The notes under the pieces were generated by a model. That model ran no database searches. It was not told where the DNA came from and saw nothing but the letters and a program-made list of their open reading frames with translations. A stretch of DNA of 64,000 nt, taken from Balaenoptera acutorostrata. Its lineage: Eukaryota; Chordata; Mammalia; Artiodactyla; Balaenopteridae. Positions 9,633 through 21,469 of the stretch are shown piece by piece. Made by a program: the position numbers and the translations under genes. The stretch is taken from NCBI RefSeq assembly GCF_949987535.1, contig NC_080082.1, forward strand, positions 27,507,164-27,571,163, in the 5' to 3' direction. Numbering within the stretch: the first letter of the stretch is position 1; every line of letters starts with the position of its first letter.

Positions 9633-11711
9633 AATAAAGGCATTTCCAGACAGAAAGTGTGCACTAAAAAGTTAACACAGCAGCCTGAGACTGCTCTCCT
9701 TAGAAAGGCCTGCTTGTAAAGATGACCCTTGGTTGGTATCTGGAAATTTGCGTTTCAGGAGAGTTCCCACCATTCCTGGAACTGAGAAGAGTGCCTCAAT
9801 GCGCCTACACAGTTTGTGCAAACAATGTGGCTTATGCTGAACCCCTGCTTTCCTTCTTGGAGTCTGGAATCTTGGTATGCGAGTAGGTAGAGAGTGCCTA
9901 TGTAAACTGCCCCCAGTAAAAACTTGGGTACTGAGTCTCTAATGAGCTTCCCTGGTAGCCAATATTTCACACATGTTGTCACAGTTCATTATTGGAATTA
10001 AGTGTGTCCTGCATGACTCCACTGGGACCGGACTCTTGGAAACCTGTGTCTAGTTTCCTGCAAACTTCATCTCATGCACCCTTTCCCTTTGCTGATTTTG
10101 CTCTTATCCTTTTACTGTATTAAAATTTAAACATAAGCATGACTATCTGATGAGTCCTGTGGGTCCTCTTAGTGAATCATCGAACCCAGCGTTGGTCTTT
10201 AGGACCCCTTGTACAGACAGAAATGGAGAATCTATCACTAGAAGACCCAGAGTAAAGAAATCAAGAAGGGAGAATGAAAATGACCCCAGCAAGAAATATG
10301 GAAATGTAGGAAGGAAAAAAAAGAGTAATAGAAAGAGTAAATAAGTGTGTAAATATAAAAATAACAATAAATGACAATAATGTTTTATAGCATTTAAAAC
10401 GAGTCAAATTAAAATACATGACAACAATAACATAAAAGAAAGGAGGGAGAAAATGGAGTTAAAATGTTCTTAGATTCTAGCATGATTGTGAAGTGGTGAA
10501 AGTAGTAATTCATATAACATTCTTGGTAGTCAAAAATGATTGTGTAATATTTAAGGTAGCCACTAAAATAACAGAAAAATAAATAATAAAAAGGAAAATG
10601 GATAACAAAAATTTGATTAATACCCAAGAAGTCAAAAAAGAAAAAGGAAACAAAAACAGATGGAACACAAAGAAAATAGTAGGAAGGTAAAAATAAACAC
10701 AAATAAATCAATAATTAAATAAATGTAAATACATTAAATATACCAATTAAAAAATTGTCAAACCAAACAAAAAAACCCCAACTATATGCCACTTAAAAGA
10801 GTCATACCGTAAATATAAATATAAAGACATATAAAGGTTGAAAATAGAAGGATGGAAAAAAGTTATGCAAACAGTAATCAAAAGAAAGACACATTATTAG
10901 AGATAAAGAGGGACATGTGACAATAATAAAAAGGTCATTAAACCCACAAGAAGAATATAAATACTATCTAAATTAACAGGGATAAAAAGAGCAACTGACA
11001 AACCTATAATCATTGTGGGAGATACTAACATATCTATTTAGATAAATGAGAAGTAGCAAACACAAAAAAATCTGTAAGAATATAGACGATCTCAACAAAA
11101 CAAATAACAAACTTGACCTAATTTACAGATATAAATTATGTATTGCAGACCATGACTTCACAATATAGAGCTTTTCAAGCATATATAGAAGGGTTAAATT
11201 GATTTTATGCTGGGGTTTAAAGCAAGCGTTAACTTTCAAAAAACTGAAATCATTCAGATTGTGTTCTCTGCCACTGTGGAACTAAGCCAGAAATCAAAAC
11301 CCAAAAGTGTACATAGTAAAATCCCCAAATGTTTGGACCTAAGCACCAGTCTTATAAATAATCCATGAGTCAAAGAAGAATTCACAATGGAAATCAGAAA
11401 ATCAAATTAAAACTTGTGAGATCTAGTTAAAGCTAGAGGAAATGCACAGCTAAAAATGTAAAAAGGAAAGTTGAAAAATCAATGACCTAGGTACCCATCT
11501 CAAAATGTGACTGGGTGGAAGAGAGCAAAGAAAATCAAGTCTGAAGAAAGTAGAAGGAAAGAACCAGTTAAGATAAGAATTTAACGACCTAAAAATAAAA
11601 GTACAAATGAGAAAGGTGACAGAGCCATTACTTAGTTCTTTGAAAAGACTAACACAAGTGATAAACTCCTAGTAAGACTAATTAAGAAAGAGATCATAAT
11701 TTCTCGATATC

Positions 11712-12061
11712 AAGAATAAAAATCAGGGGACTTCCCTGGTGGCACAGTGGTTAAGAATCCGCCTGCCAATGCAGGGGACACGGGGTCGAGTCCTGGTCCG
11801 GTAAGATCCCACATGCCATGAAGCAACTAAGCCCGTGCACCACAACTACTGAGCCTGCACACCACAACTACTGAACCCTGCGCACCTAGAGCCTGCGCTC
11901 CTCAACAAGAGAAGCCACCGCAATAAGAAGCTCACGCACTGCAATGAAGAGTAGCCTCCACTCACCACAACTAGAGAAAGCTGGCGCGCAGCAACAAAGA
12001 CCCAACACAGCCAAAATAAATAAATAAATTTATTTAAAAAAAAAAAAGAATAAAAATCAGG
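11712..12061 (+). mobile_element. CHR-type SINE, older copy
   Basis: SINE body 11728-12045 with duplications 'aagaataaaaatcagg' at 11712-11727 and 12046-12061. It has more substitutions and an extra internal 'caccacaactactgaaccct' type block compared with the two younger copies nearby. Confidence 0.9.
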
Positions 12062-13164
12062 ACACAGCTATAATTGTAAAGATGTTTAAAAGATAGTAAA
12101 AGGATATTTGAACAACATTATAACACTGTATTTGAAAATTTAGATGAAATAGTCAAATTCCTAGGGGAAAAAACAAGGTACCAAGAGTAAAACAAGAAAA
12201 GAAAATCTGATAGTCCTGTGTCTATGAATGAAATTAAATGTCATTAAAGACCTTCCTACACAAATCTCCCATGCAGAAGAATCCCAAATAATTTATGCAG
12301 ACACTGTGCCCCCAAAGAAGTGCAGCACAACTCACCGCTCCGTAAGTATGGCTGCACATAGTGACTTCCTTCCAGAGAGAACAGTTTGGAAAGGTGGAAA
12401 AAAAGAGTAACTTTACAGAGAAGAATCCTGACAAACCCCACCTCGATCAAGTGATCAAGGTATCTATCAACATGATAAGTCATGCTGATGGCATGTACCC
12501 TTGATACAATGTGGTAAAAACGGCACTTTTACCTCTGTGGTCTTCCTCCTCAAAACACAGTCTAATCATAAGAAAACCATCAGACAAATACCAAATGAGG
12601 AACATTCTCAACAAAGTACCTGGCCAGCACTCCACAAAATTCATGGTCATTAAAAACAAGGAAAGTCTGATAAACTGTCAAAGCCAAGAGGAGCCTAAGG
12701 ACACATGATTACTCAATGCAATTTGGTGTCCTGGATGGGATCCTGGAACAGAAAAAGGACATTAAGTAAAAACGAAGGAAATATGAATAAAATATGGACG
12801 ATACCTCTGTATATCACTGTGTAAGAGAACTAAATCCTTAACTACTATAATGGAAAGTCAATAAATAATGTCTAAATTTTTTTTAAAATCAAGATAAATT
12901 TAAGAACATTATTTAGAAATACGGAGGTGAATTTTGAAGAAACTATGAAAAAGTAGACAGACCATGTGGAAATGGAAAGGGGCATGAGGGAAGCAAGGCA
13001 GGGCCTGCTACTTTTTGTTATAAATCTTTCGGTACCATTTGACTTTTTAAACTCTGCATATGCCTTACTTTGATAAAAATTAACTCAAAACAGACCAAAC
13101 AAAAGCACCCTTCTAAACAAAACTTAGGTTAAATAGGAAATCAAAAATAACCATTACAAGCCAT

Positions 13165-13325
13165 GTTCCTGGGACAAACTCGAATTTGAAGTCCTGCAGT
13201 CCTAGATTCGAATCCCAGCTCACCACTTACAATGAGACCCTGGCCCAAACTTTCTGGGCTTCAATTTCCTTATATGTAACAACACCTAACTATAGGGTTG
13301 TTGAAGGACTAAAGGGGTAATAGAT
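13165..13325 (+). repeat. MIR SINE
   Basis: The order 'cctagattcgaatcccagct', 'caccacttacaatgagaccc', 'ggcttcaatttccttatatg', 'tagggttgttgaaggactaa' follows the MIR consensus from its tRNA-like head through the core. Ancient mammalian repeat in GINS3 intron 1. Confidence 0.8.
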
Positions 13326-13715
13326 GGAAAAGTATACTCCCCCCACCCCATCCATGCCGGCACTAAAGCCCTCAGGAAATGGTTGCTGATACCGTCTTCA
13401 TTACGCAGGAATGAATCTAGCAATTTGCGGTTCCCAGACATCATCTACTCTATACAACCCAAAACTGTTGTGTTCTAAGGCAAAAGTGATCAGAACCCTG
13501 GTCCTCAAGTATTCCGTAGGCGCCAATCCTTAAGCATCAACACACGTAGGGGTGAAAAGACACTGCTGAATATGGATAGTTTCAAAAATGAAATCCGTGT
13601 TGCAGGGAGCCTGACGACCCAGTATAAATTTAGTTTCCGTAGGGGTGGCGAAGGCTAGGTCGGCAGGGGACCAGCGGACAAGACTCCTTCACGCACGGCC
13701 CTGCCTCCCCATAAA

Positions 13716-13734
13716 ACTACAGGTCCCAGAGGGC
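13716..13734 (+). promoter_or_regulatory. ZNF143/THAP11 (SBS-type) motif, first of a pair
   Basis: ACTACAGGTCCCAGAGGGC closely follows the SBS consensus ACTAYAATTCCCRGMRTGC, in which ACTACA, TCCCAG and the final GC are the conserved parts. It lies in the CpG island about 77 bp inside GINS3 intron 1, on the strand opposite to the gene. Factor binding is inferred. Confidence 0.6.
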
Positions 13735-13770
13735 AGCGCGCCCGGCGACGCGACGCCCCAAGCCCGCAAG

Positions 13771-13789
13771 GCCTATCGGGAGTTATAGT
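13771..13789 (-). promoter_or_regulatory. ZNF143/THAP11 (SBS-type) motif, second of a pair
   Basis: The minus strand reads ACTATAACTCCCGATAGGC, a strong match to the SBS consensus ACTAYAATTCCCRGMRTGC. It is 36 bp from the first motif in convergent orientation and 22 bp inside intron 1 of GINS3. A CCGGAA core (ETS-like, minus strand) follows at about 13792-13797. Confidence 0.65.
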
Positions 13790-13811
13790 CTTTCCGGGCC
13801 GGATCGCTTAC

Positions 13812-13997
13812 CTGAGGGATCGCGTTGTCAGTCTCGGCCCCTCCGCTCCGGTCTAGGAAGAAAGTGCCGAGGCGCGGCATAGGGATCTCTGTGCGCACCG
13901 GGAGCTTCTCGTGGGACATCAGGATGTCGTCCAAGGAAAGAAAGTTCTCCTCAGGCCCCAGCGCACCCGACTCCACCCGGAAATAAGCCTCGGACAT
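13812..13997 (-). CDS. GINS3: GINS3 exon 1 (N-terminal coding exon)
   Basis: It encodes residues 1-62, beginning MSEAYFRVESGALGPEENF and ending ETDNAIPQ, nearly the same as human GINS3. The start codon (complement of 13995-13997) is preceded by gccgccgcg on the minus strand, a good Kozak context with G at -3. The donor is canonical (CAG|GTAAGC, intron beginning at 13811). Exons of 62, 78 and 76 codons give 216 aa, the expected full length. The N-terminal part forms the small beta-rich domain in known GINS3 structures. The gene acts in nuclear DNA replication as part of GINS/CMG. The CpG island and SBS motifs suggest housekeeping or cell-cycle-linked expression. Confidence 0.97.
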
Positions 13998-14299
13998 CGC
14001 GGCGGCTTGAGCTTCTCCGTTTCCACTCTTGTGATTCGGGAGAGTCAGGGATGTAAAAGAAAGAGGAGGCGGCTGAGGCTGGTCAGGATTGTGAGGGTTG
14101 AGGATGTCGCTGCGGCCACCAGCCTGGATTCAAACGCTTTTACCGCGCCCGGGGACGGGCCAGGCAGGAGCAGTCGATCCAGGCGGGTCTGCCCAGGCAG
14201 AAGCAATCGACAAAGTCTGCGGATTTGGTTCAGCGCTACCCAGGGGAGGGGGAGCAGTAGGTGGATCCGCCCGAAGATTTTGTGCAGCTCTGTAGCCCA

Positions 14300-15055
14300 G
14301 TGTGAGAGCTTTAAAAAGCAGCTGGAAATGCCTTTGAAACTGCAAGATGCATTTGCTCTGGATTGTCTTTATGTGGTCCTTTAAACGTTTATATGAAATT
14401 GAAAACACTTTGCAACACGTTTGGGGGCTTAAAAAAAGATATCATTGCGCCCTCTCTCCCAGGCTTGATCCGTTCTGACCTGTTTACTACAGTTTGTCAA
14501 TCTCTGTGAATATCTGTTCATCTTGGTACTTGAAAGAAACATTCAAAACAAAACAAAACTCTCGCACTAGCTCCAGATACTTATTATGGACTATTTGTAG
14601 TATTCTGGAGGAGGTGTAGAGTGGCAGGAAGGGTGGAGCACGAGCACACATGGCTTGCAAAGGTCCTGAGTCTACTTCAGGGCCTCCCAGTTCACCTTAA
14701 CATCAAGTGGCAATCTCCTTTTGTGGCTTTTATTTTAAATCCTTAAAAGAGGAAATCTGATCGGCCCCGTTCGTCTCTTTGAGGCAGGCACATTGGTCAT
14801 AGGTGGCCAGCCACTCTGTAGATTGGGTGCCTGTGTCAGTGCCACAGGGACAGGGAAGGGGTCATGTTACAGGTACCAGACTTGGGGGCTCAGGGGCATG
14901 GGTGGTGGCAGAGTGTTGAGAGGCACTACAGAACTTATTTCATGAAGAAGGACATTTTCTGGGGCGACTAGAGCTGTGAGCAGAGGGTTCCTAGGAAAGG
15001 AATGTGTGTTAACCATGTTTTTTATTTTGTGTATTTTATGATGCTTTGACATCTT
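14300..15055. other. GINS3: Intergenic upstream of GINS3, nothing recognised
   Basis: Beyond the CpG island the sequence falls back to average composition. No exon, RNA gene or repeat is recognised with confidence. Confidence 0.4.
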
Positions 15056-15530
15056 GGGGCCTTGCAGCTCCGGGGGAACTGTTCCTCCCAGGGTGAGCTA
15101 ATTCCTAAAGTAACAAACAACTTGCTTATGAACCTGCCTGCCATGTACAAAGCAACTGATCCAAAGCCCGTATCCCAACCACTTCCTTTATCTAACTCCC
15201 ACATACCAAGCCAATATTTCCCCTGCCCTAAATCACCCCAGGGCCAAGAACTGGACAACTAAGAGACCAACCTTATTCAAACTATCCAATCCTAAGTTTG
15301 TTCAGACTTGCCTACTCTGCCTCACCCATTTCTTCCCACAGAAACCACAGTAAAGGTTCTGGGCCATATTCTCCCCTTGCTCCTTGTGCCTCCTGACTGA
15401 CCCTGGTACTTCCCCGTGTGGCCCTGCATGGCATGATGTGCCCCCTTCCCTTGGGAACTGTGAGCAATAAAGCTTCCTTCAGTGGCACTGACCACTCTGT
15501 GTCATCACTCAGTGACCAATATAAGTTAAA
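15056..15530 (+). repeat. Probable solo LTR of an ancient ERV1-like element
   Basis: The block has a 'caataaagcttccttcagtg' poly(A)-signal region near 15467, a pyrimidine-rich upstream part and a following 'gaccactctgtgtcatcact' R/U5-like part, a layout typical of gammaretrovirus-like LTRs. No internal gag, pol or env coding region adjoins it, so it would be a solo LTR. Ends and target duplication could not be fixed. Confidence 0.45.
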
Positions 15531-15589
15531 TCCTGGGCCTCGTCAAAACCAGAAGCAGTGGGGGAGTGGGCCACGTTATGGAAAGCCTT

Positions 15590-15990
15590 GGGTGCTATTC
15601 TAGGGAGTTAGACTATTCCATAGGAAATGGGAGAAAAACTGTAAGGTTCTTGAGCAAGTAGTAACATATATCTGAGCTTTAAGAAGAGAATTCTGGCAGT
15701 GGGGTGAAGAAGGGAGAGATTAGATGCAGGGAAGTCGGTCTGGAAGCTGTTCCGTGGGCAGTACCTGGCAAGCAGTCGGATATAGGAAGGAAAGGACAGA
15801 GCGGGTCAGAGATGACTCAGGTTTTTAACTTGGTTGGCTAGGGGGATGGAGGTGTCACTAATTGCTGTACAGAGCACAGGAATATGGGCGGTTTGAGGCA
15901 AAATACATATTCGATTTGACACTCATGGAGTCCAGGAGCCGCTGAATAGGCAGGTGTGCATCCCAGTGGAGAAACCAGCCTTGAACTTTC
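15590..15990 (+). repeat. Ancient interspersed repeat, family not assigned
   Basis: It shares sequence themes with 3250-3860 (for example 'ttctggcagtggggtgaaga' and 'gatgactcaggtttttaact'), consistent with two copies of one old mammalian repeat. No coding capacity. Confidence 0.4.
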
Positions 15991-16030
15991 AGTTATCTAT
16001 TTTGTGGTAGTTACAAGAGAGTCTTTATCT

Positions 16031-16139
16031 TTTTTTTTCCCCCTGCAATGCTCACCTTGCGGGATCTTAGTTCCCCGATCAGGAATTGAACCCTCACCCT
16101 CGTAGTGAAAGCACAGAGTCCTAAGCACTGGACCGCCAG
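16031..16139 (-). mobile_element. Short tRNA-type CHR SINE
   Basis: Read on the minus strand it starts 'ccctggcggtccagtgctta' and holds a B-box-like 'gggttcaattcc', as in short CHR-1-type SINEs. Flanks are imperfect direct repeats containing 'tggtagttaca' (about 15993-16030 and 16140-16175). Confidence 0.8.
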
Positions 16140-16175
16140 GGTTATCTATTTGTGGTAGTTACATAAGAGTCCTTT

Positions 16176-17180
16176 TCTTTATCATATTTTAAATGTTCAG
16201 TTTGCTACACAATCCAATACAAAAACATAATTCATATCCAAAACTTACGATTTCTAGGATGAATGGATGTAGGGTACTGGATATAGTTTGGGATAGAAAT
16301 ATAAGTTAATTTGTCTAATTGAAGGCAATGCAGGTTATTTGCTGACAAAGAGAGTAAGCTATTTTTTATGTTGAAACTGTTGAGACGGATGCTTAATGAT
16401 CTGTCAGTGCCAAAGAAAGGCATTATTTTTGTACAGAGACTAGAATATTGGCTCTAAACTCAAATACCACAGTTATTTTGATACTAAGGTAACAGGCCAG
16501 TGTTTAAGATGAAATCAGAGTACCTTGGTTTTCTTATTTAACATCCTGGCTCATCCATGAAACTATTATTCATTTTTTGTATGCTTTTTCTCTATTTAGT
16601 CTGTTTTCTCCTTGAACTAACAAGTGAATAAGCCAGAAAAAGTGAAATGAGTGAAAGTTTGAGCTTATGATGCTAAACAATTACATTAATTCATCGACAA
16701 AAGGGGCACATAGTTTATCAAGTATAGATCTGTTTATAGCCTAAAGAGCTAGCAATGCTTCTTTTTTTTTTAAGAAAGCTTGTGTCCCTTAGTCCCCAGC
16801 CAACCAATCTACATACCAGAATTACACTGAACAGAATTTCAGTATATTTATAATATTCAGAGTATATTCAATATATTTACAATATATGGAATTTCTGTCT
16901 TCTGAAAGGTATCTGCTGGATCCCTGAAAAATAGAGTAATTTTCCCACTGTAATCATTTCAAGATAGCAGAATTGTAGAACTGTGTAGCATATACAGACT
17001 TTAGATAAAGCAAACCTACAAGCAGCATTAAATCTGTGTTTTTTTGAATACCAATGCTTTCTAAATTTCTTCCATTGAGTGGGGAGGCTGTGATGCAAGT
17101 GACAGAAATCCAAATCCAGGGGTGGGGGCAGGGGAAGACCTACTGGGGGGCGGGGTAAGGAAAGAAACAAAGACATATAT
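16176..17180. other. AT-rich intergenic DNA, nothing recognised
   Basis: No gene or clear repeat is seen. A G-rich stretch near 17120-17160 ('gggggcggggtaagg') stands out but has no assigned role. Confidence 0.35.
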
Positions 17181-17184
17181 TGGA

Positions 17185-17815
17185 CACCATCCTTCAAGTT
17201 GCTTGCTTAGCCAGAAGTTTTAGGATGTTCCTTGATCCCTCTTCCCTTACACCCTTAACTGGTCCATCAGCAAATGTTGGCTCTGCCTTCATAATATTTC
17301 CCGAATCTGACCATTGCTCATCACTCTGGTCCAGGCCACCATCATCCCTTGCCTGGATTTTTCAGTAGCTTCCTATTTAGTCTTGCTTCTGCCTATGATG
17401 TCCTTATTGTTCCTTGAAAACCCCGGGCACACTCATTCCTCAGGGCTTGGCACTGTCTGTTCCTGCTCCCTAGAATGCCTTTCTCTTGGATTTCCACATG
17501 GCTGGTCCTGTTTAGTGTTTCCTCCAAAGTCACCTTGAGTAAATGAAGCTTTCTCACTGAGACCTTCCCTAGCCCCTATATCTACAGTTTTAACCCTCCC
17601 CCACTGGCACCAAGTATGCCCTCCCCTTTTTCCCTCAGCCCTGACCATTCTCTAATGTCCTATGTATTTTACTTATTTATCTTGCTTATTGTCACCCCTA
17701 CTGGAACATTAGCTCCGTGAGGGCAGGGATTATTTTTGGTGTATCTTTCACTGCTGTATCCCCACTGCTTAGTGCATGGTAGGCACTTCATAAATATTTA
17801 TTGAATGAATTTGTG
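17185..17815 (+). repeat. L2 LINE fragment with 3' end
   Basis: The 3' part is characteristic: 'agctccgtgagggcagggat', 'cactgctgtatccccactgc' and 'aataaatattt'-like 'cataaatatttattgaatga'. The upstream 500 bp follow the L2 pattern of 'tccctagaatgcctttctct'. Ancient and non-coding now. Confidence 0.75.
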
Positions 17816-18214
17816 GTTCTTTATTTATAGTAATTATATTATTTTCCTTTAAAATGTGAAGTAAAAACAATGAATCAGTTTTAAGTAAATAATAGTACAA
17901 GTGATGTACAGATATTACAACAGGCACAAAGGGTAGCAGTGAAACACTGAAAACACTGGATTTAAGTAATTAAAAATACTTTGCCAAGGTACAGGTTCAG
18001 TCACATCTAACTTTCTACATCCATAAGCTCCAGTCAATAATAATGCCGTGATGAAAGCTCATTGACTGGACCCTGCTCAGTTAAATTTGTTAAAGTTTGG
18101 TGCAACAGTATTGAATTTGACTTTTATACCAACTGTGAAAATGGAATGCTTAAGAGTCGACAAGATTTAAAATGGCTTAGTCTCCTACCTATGAAACATT
18201 TCCAGCAGCCATTT

Positions 18215-18835
18215 ATACTCAATTGCTGTGTTACTTCTGGGATCTGACAGGCCTGGGTAGAGTCCAACTTCCAACACTTCAAGTGGCTCTGAGACCTCGG
18301 GTGAGTTATTGATTGGAAGCTTCTTCTCCTTTCTTTTTTTAAATTTGTTTTTGGCTACGTTGGGTCTTCGTTGCTGCATGTGGGCTTTCTCTAGTTGCAG
18401 CGAGCGGGGGCTACTCTTCGTTGTGGTGCGTGGGCTTCTCATTGCGGTGGCTTCTCTTATTGCAGAGCACCGGCTCTAGGCGCGCAGGCTTCAGTAGTTG
18501 TGGCACACAGGCTCAGCAGTTGTGGCTCATGGGCTTTAGAGCACAGGCTCAGTAGCTGTGGCACACGGGCTTAGTTGCTCCGCGGCATGCGGGATCTTCC
18601 CAGACCACGGCTTGAACCCGTGTCCCCTGCATTGGCAGGCGGATTCTTAACCAGTGCGCCACCAGGGAAGTCCCAGGAAGCTTATTTTCTGCAACTGTAA
18701 AATGGGGATTATATGATAGTAGCTCAAGAGTTTTGGTGGAAGTGGAATGAATGAACCAGTCTACGCAGAGCACTTAGCTCAGGGCCTGGCCTATAGTAAG
18801 GGCTCAATAAACATCCTCAGTATCATCATTATTCA
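18215..18835 (+). repeat. MIR split by a CHR SINE
   Basis: The 5' half (to about 18326, 'ctctgagacctcgggtgagt') and the 3' half (from about 18684, 'ctgcaactgtaaaatgggga', to 'gggctcaataaacatc') form one MIR interrupted by the minus-strand SINE at about 18330-18675. The SINE is therefore younger than the MIR. Confidence 0.8.
18330..18675 (-). mobile_element. CHR-type SINE inside a MIR
   Basis: On the minus strand it reads from 'gggacttccctggtggcgca' to an A-rich tail. Flanking 'ggaagctt' occurs at 18315-18322 and 18676-18683, a partly preserved target duplication. Confidence 0.88.
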
Positions 18836-18920
18836 TACGCATTTGTTCACTGCTGTATCCTCAGCGTTCCAAATGATACTTGGCACGTAGCAAGCACTCA
18901 TAAACATTTGTTAAATAACT
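18836..18920 (+). repeat. L2 3'-terminal fragment
   Basis: 'ttcactgctgtatcctcagc' followed by 'cttggcacgtagcaagcact' and 'cataaacatttgttaaata' is the L2 3' end. It adjoins the MIR. Confidence 0.6.
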
Positions 18921-19641
18921 ATCGTCATTCATTACTGTCATCATTGATAAAGGCTTGACTACACATGCCCGCCCCCCGCATTCAAGTTTCTAAATGTACT
19001 CGAAGATGATAAATGATTATTCTTCAACTTTTCCCTGCAAACATTGTTAGAATTTATCTCTTATGAGTTCAAACTCTTAAAATTTTTTAATTTTGAAATT
19101 ACAGTACTATGTTTTAAACCTTATTATGTAAGGTTAATGGATTTAAATCACTGGAGTTCATTTTTACATAATTTAAATGTTCTTTTGGTTGAGCTATTTC
19201 TTGAGCACTGCTTCAAAACGCCTTCAATGAGATCAAAATAAACTGATGGGCATAATGCAACCTCATGTGTGGGTAGTGCCAATTTTAGATTCTTCCCACA
19301 GTCTTCAGCAGAAATTGTAAATCCATCTTATATATTCAGAGACTTTGTGTGTCACCCTCATAACTTGGCAAAGGAGCAGATATCGCATCAGCATAACAGA
19401 GGTAACTCATTTAATCTAACTTTTCTTTTTCTGTGTTCCCAGCCCATAAAAATACCCTTTCCTCCCATTCTTATATTTTTATCTTTTTCTGGTAATTTAT
19501 TATATAATTGAATCCATGGTCTGAGAGCCAGAGTTTTTCTCAGTCCAAAGGAAGTGGAGTGGCAAGTAAATCCATTAGTTTGAGGAGAATATGGGGGAAG
19601 AACAAGCTGTCGCTTATTTATCAAGTTATTCAGATGCCTTA

Positions 19642-19761
19642 GACTTCCCTGGCCGTCCAGGGGTTAAGACTCCGTGCTTCCACTGCAGGAGGCACGGGTT
19701 CGATCCCTGGTCAGGGAACTAAGATCCCACATGCTACATGGTGTGGCCAAAAAAAAAAAAA
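19642..19761 (+). mobile_element. Short tRNA-type CHR SINE
   Basis: It begins 'agacttccctggccgtccag', has the B-box-like 'gggttcgatccc', and ends 'gtgtggcc' plus 13 A. Flanks hold imperfect copies of 'ttcagatgcctta'. It is about 120 bp, the short subfamily. Confidence 0.85.
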
Positions 19762-20719
19762 GATGTTCAGACACCTATTAGACACCCTGGGGCTGCTGAT
19801 GTGAATGCGTAGAACAATATAACATGTTCTGGGCTGTTGAGGAGATTGGTGCCCAGTGAAGGAAATAGTAATATGAGGTGATAAAAGCTATGACAGAGCC
19901 ATGTCCAAAATGTTGTGGAAGTTCAGAAGGAGTGGGGAATTCTGACCTGGACAGCAGAGGGGTTTACAAAGTCTTTACAGAGGAAGGGGCATCAGAAGGG
20001 TGCCTTTGAGAGTGAGTAGGACTTTTCCAGCAGGCCCACGAATGCGAGGAGGGGTCATCCCAGACCCAAGGATCAACTTCAAGCAAAGATGTGGGATCAT
20101 GGAAGTTCAGAACCAAACTTCTTGCCTTTCACACCAGTCCCTCCTTTTGCCTTGCATCTGCTGGTTAATGGCTTCTCCATCTGCCTGATTACCTGTATCT
20201 TCATATGGCAAGTAACAGGAGAATCCAACTCAAACCAGCTTAAGTGACAAGGGATTCTAGACTCCAAAACTTGAGTCCAAGGCTTCATGGTTGGTTAGTG
20301 CAACAGCCACCCAAGGCTGTCACTAGGAATCTAATCTTTGCTTTGCTCTGCACATAGTCATGTCCAGTTATGGCTCATTCCCCTGGGGGTCACAAGATGT
20401 TTGCCAATTAAGTCAGGTCTACAAGCATCTTTATTCTTGTCCAAACAAGGAGATCATTCGGTCCCAATAGAGAGTTCTAACATTCATGCTCACTGACAGG
20501 TTTAGATCACATGCTCACTTCTGAACCCAAAGCTAGAGCCAGAGCAATGGAATGAGCTAATTAGTGTAAGTCACTCAAGGCCCACCTTGAAAGCTGGGAT
20601 GGGGTCAGTTTCCCTAAAGCACATGGGCTGCACAACAGGGGAGATTGGAAGCCAATTCCTGCGTGACAACCTAGGTGCTTTTAGGAAAGCAGAAGCTGGG
20701 TAGAAAACAAATAAATGTC

Positions 20720-21084
20720 TACTGCAATCACTATCCAATTCAGGACCCTGGGAAGAATTCAATATTACTTCCTCTCTCACCTCCCCATATCCAACCTTTC
20801 AATAGGTTCTGCTAATTCTACCTTTTTTTTCATTCTTTTGTCCATAAAATTGCCTTTGTTCAAGCCCTCATCACTTCTCACCTGTACTCTCAAAATGCCT
20901 CCTGATCAGTTTTTCTCTGCCTCTGCTCTCTCCTTCTTCCAAAGTTCCCTTGCACTATTCCCATAGTGACCTTTCTGCCCCAAAGATCTGATCTTATTAC
21001 TACCCGGCTTACAACCCAAATGGCTCCCCATGGGTTACAGAATAAATTCTAAACTCCTAGGTAAGTCATACATGTCTTCCATGA
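20720..21084 (+). repeat. L2 LINE fragment
   Basis: The series 'aatggctccccatgggttac', 'agaataaattctaaactcct' and 'catgtcttccatgatctg' follows the L2 consensus. It is cut at 21088 by an LTR and may resume after 21469. Confidence 0.65.
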
Positions 21085-21469
21085 TCTGTGTATTAGTTTG
21101 CTAAGGCCACCATAACAAAATACTGCAGACTGGGTGACTTAAACAACAGAAAAGTTCTCACAGTTCTGGAGGCTGAAAGTCCAAGATCAAGGTGTCGGCA
21201 GGGTTTGTTTCTCCTGAGGCCTCTCTCCTTGGTTGCAGATGGCGCCTTCTTGCTGTGTTGTCACATGGCCTTTCCTCTGTGCGTGCACATCTCTGGTATT
21301 TCTTTCTTATAAGGACACCAGTCATATTGGAGTAGGGTCTCACCCTTAGGAACTCATTTTACCTTAATTACCTTTTTAAAGGCGCTCATTCCAAATATAG
21401 TCCTGTTGGAGGTTAGGGTTTCAATATATGAATTAGGGGGAGGGGCACAATCCAGTCTGTAATAATCTG
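21084..21469 (+). repeat. Solo LTR (MaLR/ERVL-like) with 5-bp TSD inside L2
   Basis: The repeat spans 21089-21464, opening 'tgtattagtttgctaaggcc' and closing 'cagtctgtaata', with the internal 'gttctggaggctgaaagtcc' typical of a common mammalian LTR. Identical 5-bp repeats 'atctg' (21084-21088 and 21465-21469) flank it, the duplication length expected of ERVL-type integrases. There is no internal coding sequence. The subfamily name is not assigned. Confidence 0.7.

Larger units (their letters stand above)
8640..12880 (+). repeat. Old L1 (L1M-type) remnants filling GINS3 intron 1
   Basis: A chain of degraded L1 pieces in the + orientation. The ORF1-proximal part is near 8720-9180 ('gaaattccagagctgaaaaa'), ORF2-like parts follow at about 10.4-12.2 kb, and a 3'UTR-like part lies at about 12.26-12.88 kb. 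All frames are broken. Two CHR SINEs (9298-9618 and 11728-12045) interrupt it. The order of pieces is consistent with one ancient full-length L1, but internal gaps were not resolved. Confidence 0.6.
13620..14290. promoter_or_regulatory. GINS3: CpG island over GINS3 exon 1
   Basis: GC-rich sequence with many CpGs (for example 'cgcgcccggcgacgcgacgc' near 13737-13756) covers the start of intron 1, coding exon 1 and about 290 bp upstream of the start codon. This is the expected promoter of a replication housekeeping gene. The transcription start is not fixed by sequence. Because motifs lie on both sides of exon 1, divergent transcription is possible. Confidence 0.8.

Noticed and set aside
13911..14384. 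A 157-codon + frame crossing the GINS3 CpG island
   Set aside because: It overlaps GINS3 exon 1 in antisense, is Arg/Ser-rich from GC-rich DNA, and resembles no known protein.
15056..15530. A complete endogenous retrovirus associated with the ERV1-like LTR
   Set aside because: No gag, pol or env coding remnants and no partner LTR are visible within the neighbouring kilobases.
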